This document shows positions 52,992 through 63,352 of a DNA stretch of 64,000 nt, piece after piece. Position 1 is the first letter of the stretch, and each line of letters starts with the position of its first letter. This stretch comes from Crotophaga sulcirostris. Its lineage: Eukaryota > Chordata > Aves > Cuculiformes > Crotophagidae. The position numbers and the translations under genes are program-made. The notes below the pieces were generated by a model that had not been told where the DNA came from, did no database searches, and worked only from the letters and a program-made list of their open reading frames with translations. The stretch is from positions 434,001 through 498,000 of the forward strand of contig VYZB01000275.1 in the NCBI GenBank assembly GCA_013397455.1, written 5' to 3'.

Positions 52992-54225
52992 TCATAGAAA
53001 CATAAAATCACAGATTCATAGAACGATTTGGGTTGGAAGGGACCTTAAAGCCCATCCAGTTCCAACCCCCCTGCCATGGGCAGGGACACCTCCTGCCAGA
53101 CCAGGCTGCTCAAGGCCCCATCCAACCTGGCCTTGAACACCTCCAGGGAGGGGGCATCCACAACTTCCCTGGGCAACCTGTGCCAGTGTCTCACCAGTCT
53201 CATAATGAAGAATTTCTTCCTAATTTCTAATCTAAATCTTCCCCCTTCCAATTTAAAGCTCTTCCCTTTCATCCTATCACTACCTGCCCTTGTAAAAAGC
53301 CCCTCCCCAGCTTTCCTGTAGGCCCCCTTCTGGAAGGCTGGAAGACTGGAAGGCTACTCTAAGGCCTCCCCAGAGCCTTTTCTTCTCCAGGTTTAGTAAC
53401 CCCAACTCTCTCAGTCTGTCCTCATAGCAAAGGTTCTCCCGCCCTTTGATCGTATTTGTGGCCTCCTCTGGAACCCATTCCAACAGTTCCATTTTCTTCT
53501 TATGTTGAGGATTCCAGAATTTGACACAGGATTCCCGGTGGGGTCTCATGAGAGCACAGTAGAGGAGGAGAATCCCCTCCCTCACCCTACTGGCCACACT
53601 TCTTTTGATGCAACCCAGGACAGGGTTGGCCTTCTGGGCTGTGAGCGCACATTGCCGGCTCTTGTTGAGCTTCTCATCAACCAGCACCACCAACTCCTCC
53701 ACAGGGCTGCTCTCAATCACATCATCCCCCATCCTGTATTGATTCCGGGGGTTGCCCCAACCCAGGTGTAGGACCTTGCACTTGGCCTTGTTGAACCTCA
53801 TGAGGTTCACACAGGCCCACTTCTCCAACTTGTCCAGGTCCCTCTGGATGACACCCTGTCCTTCTGGTGCAACCATTGCCCCACTGAGTCATCTGCAGAC
53901 TTACTGAGGCTGCACTCAATCCCATTGTCAATATCGTTAAAGAAAATATTAAACAGCACTGGTCCCAGTATGGACCCCTGAGGGACACCACTTGTCATGG
54001 GTCTCCATATGGACATTGAGCCATTGACCTCTACTCTCTGAATACGACCATCCAACCAATTCCTTATCCACTGAACAGTCCACCCTTCAAATCCATATCC
54101 CTCCAATTTAGAGAGAAGGATGTTGTGGGGGACTGTGTCAAAGGCTTTACAGAAGTCTAAATAGATTCCATCCATTGCTTCTCTCATGTCCACTGATGTG
54201 GTCACTCCATCACAGAAAGTCACTC
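52992..54225 (-). mobile_element. CR1 LINE with RT relic (copy F, older)
   Basis: A 1.2-kb minus-strand CR1, the only copy here that retains part of the reverse transcriptase. It starts (5'-truncated) just upstream of the block [20 protein letters not shown] and extends through the ORF2 C-terminus and 3' UTR. The tail consists of four degenerate octamers of the ATTCTATG type, seen on the plus strand as CATAGAAACATAAAATCACA followed by GATTCATAGAA. Compared with the young copies it has more frameshifts and substitutions and a different tail, so it is older and from another subfamily. An 8-bp near-repeat (GGAAGGCT, GGAAGACT, GGAAGGCT) near 53333-53356 is a local slippage expansion. Confidence 0.95.
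53045..54223 (-). pseudogene. CR1 ORF2 remnant (broken reverse transcriptase)
   Basis: Conceptual minus-strand translation in three frames. Frame 1 (54223-53807) has RT motif A (YLDFCKAFD, with its catalytic Asp), [15 protein letters not shown], the PQG box in [13 protein letters not shown], and the catalytic box as SKSADDS, where a functional CR1 has Phe before ADD and Thr after it. A frameshift then moves to the frame covering 53876-53280 ([37 protein letters not shown]). A second frameshift moves to the frame ending near 53045 (RFRLEIRKKFF, HWHRLPREVVDAPSLEVF). The endonuclease and early RT are absent. RT and endonuclease act in target-primed reverse transcription; this copy cannot encode either. 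Confidence 0.93.
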
Positions 54226-54882
54226 AGCTTCACAAAACTTCAGATGCCCAAATACATATCTCTGTCTGTTTTGCACTGAGTAAGAAAATGAATAAGTATT
54301 TGAATACATAATAGCTGAAGTATTCAAGTTGTTCTGATTCAGTGAAGTATTTTGAGACCAGAATAAGAAGCCATTTCCAAGCTTGGCATTTCTTGGTGGA
54401 GAATCAAGAACTAGCTCTCTGAAATAAGCTTAAATAAAGCTTCCAATTTTTTTTGCGTGTCATCAAGTCTGTGTATATTAGTGAAAACATTCAACATCAG
54501 GGAATACCAAAGTTTTGAAATGTTCACATATGAAATAGGAGGGGGAGGGGAGTGAGGTGTAGACATTCAGTGGAAAACAGTTGTTAGGGTGGCCCTTTGT
54601 TTTTTGGCATCCACACTGTAGGCATCAACATTTGACCCAACCAACAGCTGCTGCATCATAAAAGACACTTGTGTAGATGGTACATATAACTGCTCCCCAC
54701 CCTCTACATAAATATGGCAAAGTCTTAAATCAGAAAATATTTGCTGCACCCCTGTACAGCATCCTAGAAACTAAGGAAAGAATCCAGGGCATCGTCATCT
54801 GTAATACTTGACTAATTTCTATGTCTTTCTTCATATATTTTATGCATCCTTGCGATTATATTGCTTCAGGGACAACTTATTG
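54226..54882. other. Spacer between head-to-head CR1 copies
   Basis: About 660 bp of unique-looking AT-rich DNA between the 5' ends of copies F and G. Nothing gene-like is seen. Confidence 0.6.
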
Positions 54883-55215
54883 AGGCTTTTCAATATGTAA
54901 AGAAGGTTTAAAAGAAAGATGGAGAGAAACTTTTTACCACGGCCTGTAGTAACAGGACAAGGGACAACCATTTTAAACTGAAAGAGGGTAGGTTTACTTT
55001 GGACATAAGGAAGAAGTTCTTCACGACGAGGATGGTGAGAAACTGGCACAGGTTGCCCATAGAAGTTGTGGATGCCCATCTCTAGAGGCGTTCAAGGCCA
55101 GGTTGGGTGAGTCTTTAAGCAATCGTGGAAGGTGTCTCTGACCATGGCAGGGCACTGGAACCAGATGATCTTTAAGGCCCCTTCCAACTCAAACCATTCT
55201 ATGATTCTACGATTG
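54883..55215 (+). mobile_element. CR1 LINE, 5'-truncated (copy G, older)
   Basis: Plus-strand CR1 3' end. Blocks include CTTTTTACCACGGCCTGTAG, ACAGGACAAGGGACAACC, TTTTAAACTGAAAGAGGGTA, AAGGAAGAAGTTCTTCAC, AACTGGCACAGGTTGCCCA and, in the 3' UTR, GATCTTTAAGGCCCCTTCCA. It ends in ATTCTATG-type octamers (CATTCTATGATTCTACGATT). ORF2 C-terminal coding is decayed by frameshifts. It lies in inverted orientation to copy F, with which it shares about 300 bp of homologous 3' sequence. Confidence 0.93.
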
Positions 55216-58200
55216 TCATGTAGAATTAACACATAGGCCAGAGTTCTCCTTCAGTTTTATATATGTACACCTGAGTTTGTCCTCAGATTACTGCTGAGAC
55301 TTCAGGTGTGATTACTCTCCTTCCCTTTGTACAGTGAAGAAGCAATTGTGATAAAGTATTACAATACAACCAATGGAAATGGTACCACGAGCTACAGGTC
55401 ACTCAAATACCAAGCGTGCAAGATATTCTACGCAGGGTGGTTGCAGTAGGTTTAATGAGCATATGGGGAGAAATGTCAGCTAAGTTTTAATCCTTCTTCA
55501 GATTTTGGAGAGAGACAGCGGATATTTTCCTCTCACTGAGTTCATACAGCTCCCTGAGGCAGGAGCCTGTGCATCACTTCTTTCTCTTCTTGCACTAACA
55601 GGATGAGGATGTAGGAGATGGTACCACAGTGGATTCTCCTACATGTTCTTACTGCTGCTTGCTCTGCCCCAGAGAGACAAATTCTGTACCCATAGTGTTT
55701 CCTTCCTTCACCTCTGAGTCATTAACTTCCAAAATGCAGCACTTTCCTATGAAGACACATGGCAATGGCAGTCCCTATGCTGCAACAACCATAACTGAAA
55801 ATCCATAACGGCAGGGTCTGATCTTGGAGCAAAACACCAAAGTGGGATCTTTCTTCATTTCTTCTCTATGGTCTGGCGTTTCTGCGTGATGACCCTGGCT
55901 AAATTGCATCCTATCCATGCCCCCATTACCAATCTGCAATTTGGACACACTGCTGTGTTTCTTCCATCTATTCATTTCTATCTTGGTCTTTTAATACTAG
56001 AGTAGAAGGTTTGAGATGAGCTTTTTTTCTGATATCCTTGGTGGGTGCTTAGACAAGAGGCCAAGATCTTAACTAGGGTTTGTAGGTAAATTGTAAGGAG
56101 TGAGTATTTGACCTAAATTATGCTTTAACTCATAAGTTATAATGTTACTGTCTTTAAAGATGTCGAGGCGGGGGTCGTAAAATGAAACTTAAATTTTATG
56201 AAATATATAAAATAGACACAATGAAGAAGGAATGTTTTATTCAAGTTATTATTTGTGTATTGGATGTACACCAGACCTTTGGCAGCAGGCACTTGTCACA
56301 AAGATTTCTCCTTACCTAAGGGAGAGAAAAATTCAAAAATAGCAAATTTAGAATAGTGAAAAATGCAGCTTTTAAAAATAATCATGGGAGAAAACAACAA
56401 GCATGTTTGCTCATGTCCTTTATCTCAGTCAGCTAATCTTGCAGAATGTCAGCTTGTATAGAAATAGATTTTTACATATGAACTTGTTACATCACTTCCT
56501 AAAAAAAGTGTGTTTAGCTTGTACTTAAATAGCACATTCAGAGACTGTTTATGCAGTATTTCTGCTGCAAATTTATGATACTTGTTAGGTAGCTAATCTC
56601 TGTGTGAAGTTTTAAATCTGTAATGTATTTATTTGCTGCTTACTGTGTGAAAGATAAAATACAAAAGAATCAGTTTGAAACCTCCATGTTTTTTATATCT
56701 TAATTTTTTAATAAGATGAAATTGCTTTCTACTGTTTTGATCTTTACTGGTAATAGGGCACAGTTCTAAAAAAATGCATATGCTAAAAGCAGGTAACATA
56801 AAGAAAACAAAACCTTCTGTGGAATCCATCAAATTAGTCATAGCAAAAATGAATTCAAAATTTAAGCCCCGTATTTTAGCCAAGTGTAGCTTGTTTATTT
56901 TGCTGCACAGTAACAAAGCTGAGGAACCATCCAATTTAAGACCAGTAAAATATCTTGTGGCTCACAATGGTATTTCAATATATGCTACTAATTCTTCCAA
57001 GTCCACTCAAACCTAGTACCCCCACAGGATTTTTAGGAAGAGCGGAGACAACAATGTGTCTTTGGAGGTGCCATTTTTCAGGTGAAATTTAAAATCAATG
57101 CCCTTGACCATTCAGGGTCATTAAAAATCCCATGGCACTTTTCTGCAAGACTAGAGGCATTGACTTCTAAGTCTTGGTGAAATTCCAACTAAGTAATTAT
57201 ATTCCTCCTGATACAACCTTCCTTTTAAAGCTAATTTAATGTTCCTCTTCAGCTGTTCTCCCCTGCTTTAAGTGGAAAATCCTTCATTTCCCTTTGTAAA
57301 CTTTCCTTTAGTTCTGCTTTATATATGACAATTAGTAGCTGTCTTTTCTCTTGCTGCATCACTGACGCATGTCTATGCAGTAGCAGTGAGCGTGTGTGCA
57401 AGCATGGACTCCTACAATTTAAAAAGCTGTTTATTGATGGTCTGGTTAAAAGCTGTTCAAATTAATGGGACATATCCCTTTGAGTTGGTGGCCACAGAAG
57501 CCATCAACGCTGTAGTTAAGAGGTGTTGCTCAACGGTGTGTTTTGGACCCCTCTTTACCCTGATTTTCTTACGCTGCTGGGTGTAGCGCAGAGAGTTGGT
57601 GATACGGTGTCTGCTCCCTCTCTGCCTGTAGGCAGAGCCAGGAAAGAGTGGTCGAAAGCCTAAGGTGCATTGTTTGCTCTGGAAAGCCAGATTTGCCTGT
57701 GGGGCAAAACAAAGAACAACTTCACAGTTATGCAATATTCGGAAATCTTTCAAGGCTGAACTTCCTAGTTATCAACATCGCTGCAATTTGTTACACACAT
57801 CATCTAACAGCACACTTGGCATATACAGTTTTGCCCACCATGGATATTCCTGGAAAAATATATATCTTCTCAAGCGATCCTCTCAAATTCCTTATTTCTC
57901 TTCAACTCGCACTTATGTCCATTCACAAATATGTCCCTTCAGTTATGATTAATGCTTGTGCCAGCTGTAGGACTCTGTTTAGTAACAGTTTGAAATTTTC
58001 ACCCAAACCAGAAATACCAGCCCCACCTTTAGGGGTTTTTTTGTGCTTCATGGAAAATGGGCATAAGTGATAGAACTAACTGCTGCTACACATCCTGGGG
58101 AATCTAGCAGGTCATGGTCTCTTGTCCTGGAGAAGACACGACCTTCTAACCCTGCTGGTTGAAAGAACAGCTGCTGGCGCTGATGTCTACAACCATGACC

Positions 58201-60732
58201 TCAGCCTTTGGACACTTTGAAAGACTCATATACTCTGTATCGTAGGAGTTTTCTGCTTGAATTTGTGCTGCTTTCTTAATAACACACCACACAGATCCCT
58301 TCTCCAGCTTTGCCTTTACCCTTACATCCTTATCCTCGTGTGTCTTGTGCGCTGTAGGCGGGCTTTACCCTCTCTCTAAAGTGTGAGATGGAAAAAGGAA
58401 GAATGGTGACACGATTTCAGGAATGTGTTGCTGCCTTCCTTTTGCATCTTCTCCAGCACACCGACAGATTGCTTAGCTTGAATCCATATGCTTTCCTCTT
58501 CACAACAAAAATAGTTCTTGATGGAGGCCTAAGGCTTTAAAAATCACTAAGGGTCATGATCCTGCATAAGAAAAAATTATTTCTAAGCACGGTCTTGACT
58601 TGCATGGTTTGAACTCAGTACTTGCTAAGTTTCCTGGCATGCATTGAGCAAAATATACACAAGATTACCTCAGTTGCCCTTTAAACCCCTGCCCTGTCTT
58701 TTATGCCTTGGTTTACATCTCTGCAGAAGCACAGCTTAGAGTATTAAAATGGACAAATATATTACACAGTTAAACCTCAGAGCTGTGTTGTGCCAAACCC
58801 TGCGCGTAGGTGGGTAACAACAGCTGCCAGTCTGAGAGAAGAGCACCACATGGTTTCTCAGTGAACAAACATCTAATACAAACACAACACTTTCCAAATA
58901 TTCTGAAGAGTTTTCATGGACAACTTTCTTTGAACAAAACTAATAGGCAGTAAAGTCTGTTTGCTGATCTTTATGCAGATCTTCCCACTTCCACTTCACT
59001 GTAAGGTTTTGACTAAAATATTTATACTTTTCTGCTTTGGTACACATCCTACTCCGATCCTACGGGAAGGATTTATCAGCCTGTATAGAGAGATGACAAA
59101 ATGTGTGTGTGGTGCTTGGTTCGCCCACGCTGGCTTTCTGGGTTTTGAGAATATCTATGCAGTCCTCTCTGGAGAGTGCAGAGCCTCTTCAGTAGGTTAA
59201 ATCTCCTCACAGGTCTAGTGAACATTTTGTAAACCTGCAATTTGATTTTTTGGAAGACCACATGTGATGGGATAACATTTTGGGGTGCAGACCTCCCACC
59301 CAGCACCCTCAGGGCTTCAACAGCACCTTGATTTTCCACATGTACAGAGCATGCTGCCCCAGATCCACCCAGTGCAGCTGAACACAAAATGGCAGGAAAT
59401 TGTAAATGACCTTCCTGGAAATTCTGTGACTGCACTTTGTAACGTCACCCTCCACCTCATGACTTTTCCAGAGTCTATAGCCTTGTCCTCTTCTATCCTT
59501 AGCATTGTTGTGCATAAAGCCTATTCCATCTGCATTGGCACTGATTGCAGTGGAATTCGGGGCAGCCCTGATGAAGTATTTAGGTTTCCATCCTCTCTCT
59601 TTTTCAAAGTCATCCTTTCATATCATAGGCAGGTCATGAAAACACATGGTCTTATATTCATTTTTACTTTGAGTATTAGCTCTCTTTTCTTTTTACTCAA
59701 GCAAAAAAAATTCTGTTGATATAGTAAATTTTTAGTTATGTTTATTGTGTGTTGTCATTTAGGAGTACTAGGGATCTTAAAATTGGTTGTATAAATCTAG
59801 CTTCAGTTTCTTGAAATACTGCAGAACGACTATCCATTATCTTTAAATAAACTTTAAGGGTTTTCTTGATGAGTAATTTGCTCCGTAAGATTTTCTTTTT
59901 TAAACTCCCATGAAATATATTTATAGAGCAGTGTTTCAATTCCTGATATTTATAGGACACTTACAGTGGACATTAACCATCTTTAGCAGTCTGTGTACTA
60001 TTTATTTCCAGTGACATTGCAGGGATAATCATGTTTGTCTTCTAGGAAAATATTTTTTTTTCTTTAATAATGTAAAGGGGGTTTTAATGTTTTTTTATGG
60101 TTTAAATGTTTACTGACTTGATGAGAAACAGTGATATCTTTGGATAGTTGGGAAGTAATCAGACTTATCCTCTTTTATTCATGAGTTTTAGAGTTTTGTT
60201 TGAGTTTGATCTGTAAAAATCATTACCTTACATATTTTTGTTTAAAATTGGAATTTGATCTGGCCAAATGTGAAACTGGCAACAGAATTAATTACATTTA
60301 AAATGTATATGCTAAAGGCCTGTAGAGTCTTTGTTTAAGATTCTGATCACATTCAGATTTTTTACCACCGTATTGACTATTTAATAATTGTTTTCATAAG
60401 GCCAACATCTCTTGTAGAGAGAGTTATTTAACAAAAATGAAAATCTTTAGATATTTAGATGCACTAATCACTCACTGCTCTGCTCAGAAGCTGACAGCCT
60501 GTTACCAGTTTAACATCCTCTTTTAAGTATAGTGGCTTCTGCTTCTTGAGACTTCCTTCAATACCCACTTGCCATTTGCCTGGTTGTCTCTTTAAGCTGA
60601 GTGATCAATTGCTGTTTTATAAAACATGCTCCTATAACCTAAAGTAATAAGTTTTGTGCTATTCTGTTATTAGAGTGATATTAAGTAGTTAAAGGCTTGG
60701 TAGTTCTTTTAGAAGAAACAAAGAAATTCCCA
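55216..60732. other. Non-genic stretch
   Basis: No recognisable gene. It contains the ancient vertebrate repeat at 57055-57230 and a small CpG cluster near 57505-57655 (AACGCT, AACGGT, TACGCT, AGCGCA, TACGGT, GTCGAA). The longest open frames, about 140 codons at 57648 and 144 codons at 59285 on the plus strand, show no family motif. Confidence 0.55.
57055..57230 (+). repeat. Ancient vertebrate interspersed repeat
   Basis: Blocks in order: TGTCTTTGGAGGTGCCATTT, TTCAGGTGAAATTTAAA, CCCTTGACCATTCAGGGTC, ATTAAAAATCCCATGGCACT, TTGGTGAAATTCCAA. This order (a decayed GTCTTTCGGATGAGACGTTA, then GGTCCTGAC, then GGTCATTAAA-ATCCCATGGC) is a repeat known to me from fish, reptiles and birds, probably the 3' part of an old LINE (L2/CR1-like) or a SINE sharing it. 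The ATTAAAAATCCCATGGCAC core is unusually well kept. The family name should come from a Dfam search. Confidence 0.65.
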
Positions 60733-61097
60733 GCCTTAATTGCTCTCTACAACTACCTAAAAGGAAGTTGTAGTCAGGCAGGGGTTGGTCTCTTCTCTCC
60801 GGTGACCAGTGACACAACTAGAGGACATGGACTCAAGCTTCGTCAGGGAAAGTTTAGGCTTGATATTAGGAAAAAGTTCTTCACTGAAAGGGTGATTGGC
60901 CATTGGAATGCTCTGCCCAGGGACGTGGTGGAGTCACCAACCCTGAAGGTGTTTAAGAGGAGATTGGATGAGGCACTCAGTGCCATGGTTTAGATGATGG
61001 GTTGGTGTTAGTGTTGGGTTATGGGTTGGACTCGATGATCTCGGAGCTCCTTTTCAACCTTGTAATACTGTGATACTGTGATACTGTGATATTGTGA
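60733..61097 (+). mobile_element. CR1 LINE, 5'-truncated (copy E)
   Basis: Plus-strand CR1 3' end starting at CCTTAATTGCTCTCTACAAC. ORF2 is open to its natural stop at about 60991-60993: [50 protein letters not shown]. The 3' UTR ends in the longest octamer tail of the set: TGTAATAC, two TGTGATAC, then TGTGATAT and a partial. An in-frame ATG at 60697 lies in host sequence upstream, so the extra N-terminal residues are chance. Young and 5'-truncated. Confidence 0.94.
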
Positions 61098-61305
61098 ATT
61101 TTTAGTCTAAGTTCTTTCCCAAAAAAAGCATTTCAATAAAAGAAGTTAATGCCTGTGATTGGTGGTGGAAGGGAGACTGTTAGAACCATTTAGTGATCCT
61201 GTTCTTTGATAGGTTAAAGAAAAGATCATACTAACTTTTGAATGGTGTAAGTTATGAGAAGGGCTTGGAAAATAAGGTGTCATGATACCTATGTGCAGGA
61301 ATTTA

Positions 61306-61342
61306 ATATAAATCAAATAAATATAAATCAAATAAAATCAAA
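61306..61342. repeat. 15-bp AT-rich tandem repeat
   Basis: ATATAAATCAAATAA occurs at 61306-61320 and again at 61321-61335, followed by a partial AATCAAA. Two and a half units of a simple minisatellite-like slippage repeat. Confidence 0.85.
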
Positions 61343-62232
61343 TATATAAAAGGTACAGCCATATCAAATTACCCCATAGAAACCAAGTCTGTATTGCTCT
61401 GTTCTAGTTTAATTTTCTTATCTCTTCCCATTTTCCTCTTCTTGTTCTCACTTTTGATGTCACTTATATCATGGACTTTGTTCATCACAGACACTTGTTA
61501 AATGCAGACCTGTCTGCCTTTGCTGGGGTGGGAACTGGCTCTTCTGAGAGGGCTTATATATTTGTGGGTGTGTTACTGAATGGTGTATGCAAGAAAAGGG
61601 TGTGAGTCATCATTTCAGTATTTTGCTTATTCGTCTTTGCAACCACCGAACACAGTTCTGCTCTGTGCCTTTTGAAGCAAAACACTGGGAGGTTTGAGGC
61701 AACCTTCTGTGACCAGCAATCTGCAAAGCTTGAAGATAGAGACTCAATGAAAATGCAAACCCATGCATGTTTAGAGCATTTTTATCTTGTCTGACACCGT
61801 AATGGAGTCTACAATGGTTGGTGTAGCCATTAAGGAAAAAGTCTGGGTGTCACTGGGTGCTCAACATAAAAATAAATAAATAATTTTAAAAAACCCAAAA
61901 AATACCTTTGTAGCTGCTCATAGTTCATGTAGTACCAAAAAGCATGGGGGAGCTAGAACTAAAGATCTCTGAGTTATTGTGCTTTGAATATATAACGAAT
62001 CTGTAGTTGCCCCAACAAAAAAAGTGGTTCCAGAACATATTAAAGCTCTAAAATAGCCTTCAACAATATATATCTTTTTTATTTTTTTCTTGAATTCCTA
62101 AAGAAATTAGGCTTGAGGGTTCAATCTGCATTTGTAAGATTTATGCCCTTGCAACACAAGTGTTTAGGCTTGGTGCCATGATTAGAGACCACTAGATCCA
62201 TGGCTGTGGGAAAGATTTTGAGGCCTATCTTT

Positions 62233-62250
62233 ACCACCACCACCACCACC
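62233..62250. repeat. (ACC)6 microsatellite
   Basis: Six perfect ACC units. The minus-strand frames through it give runs of Val or Trp and are not genes. Confidence 0.9.
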
Positions 62251-62961
62251 CAAAAACAAATTTGGGTTTTTTTCCCTCTCTCTGTAAAAGTAGTTGAAAG
62301 GATTTTCTGTTCCTCAGCAGTAAACAAGGAGAAGAGAGAGCTTTGCTGAGAATTGTCCCATACCACAAGTTCAAAGCTACAGGTTTTAAATTTTGCGATT
62401 TGGATCTCAGCTGAAGCAAGCAGAGTATGAGCTAACCAACTGTTTTCATGTCGTGCAGCAAACTTAAACATAGAACAGAGATTTCATAACTGAACATGCA
62501 AAGTGTAAAATGAGATTGACCTCTGGTAAAGTGCAGGAGAACTAACCCCTTTATGCCTCCTTACTGGTTCTTTTTAAGGTCTTATATATGGGAGAGAAAG
62601 GAGAAATGGAGCTTTCGAGCTGTTTTCCTGATGTTAGGATAAGATCTAAGCAAATATGCTGGGGAGGGAAGAAAGGACATGCAGTGGTGGTAGATCTGGG
62701 ATGTATTTTAAAGATTGTGTACATAGGTAATGATATCTAATGTGATATACCAGTTACATTAGCCAACTTTCACTATTGCACGCTCGATTTCCTTCAGCAA
62801 GTTGCAAAGCCACAAACCATATTCAAACAAGTAAATTGGATCAAAAATCACGCATTTGGAAAATAATTGTTGTCTATAGCAGATTTAACATTAATATGGC
62901 TTTTTTTTTCAGTGTATGACATGGTTATAAATCTTTCTGATATCTCTTTTTTTTGCTGCAG

Positions 62962-63051
62962 CACTGGGAAAGGGAACTTTTTCCACTAGAAAATTGGCCC
63001 AGTGCTACGTTTTGTCTATGTAGGATCATACAGTGCTGGCATTTGAAATAG
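62962..63051 (+). other. Exon-like open frame after strong acceptor
   Basis: TCTTTTTTTTGCTGCAG (ending 62961) is a near-ideal 3' splice site. The sequence after it is open for 29 codons (HWERELFPLENWPSATFC and on) to a TAG at 63049. It might be a terminal coding exon or a chance frame. No good donor lies inside it. The peptide is not recognised. Confidence 0.18.
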
Positions 63052-63316
63052 TGATAATTTTATGCCTTAAGAAAATGAGTAATAGAACCATTGAGAGCTT
63101 TATTCTGATGAAATCCTTAGATCACACTCCATCATCTGTTTTTCACATTCTTGTGTATATGATTGTGCAGACATTGCAACCGCAAATGACGCATTTGCGT
63201 ATAAAGCCGTGTATATGTATCTACACTCCTAAAAATTACAAGCAGTATAAAGGCATCTCTAAAATTTTATCACTTCTTTAAATGCAAGCTAATTTTTCCT
63301 GCTTTGTGTCTTTCAG

Positions 63317-63352
63317 AGAAACTGCCACAGAGCTATCTGGAACATTACCAAG
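63317..63352 (+). other. Candidate 36-nt microexon
   Basis: A branch-point-like GCTAAT and the pyrimidine tract TTTTTCCTGCTTTGTGTCTTTCAG-type acceptor (AG at 63315-63316) are followed by 36 nt ending CCAAG, then GTAAGC, a donor fitting 8 of 9 consensus positions. The length is a multiple of 3 and all three phases are open: RNCHRAIWNITK, ETATELSGTLP plus split ends, or KLPQSYLEHYQ plus split ends. A frame-preserving cassette of this size is typical of neuronal microexons, but I recognise none of the three peptides. Chance pairing of good sites in 64 kb is possible. Confidence 0.3.

Noticed and set aside
57457..57753. 98-codon minus-strand frame with a basic segment, inside a small CpG cluster; considered as a retroviral or host exon relic.
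   Set aside because: No retroviral motif, primer-binding site or LTR boundaries nearby, and no recognised host domain.
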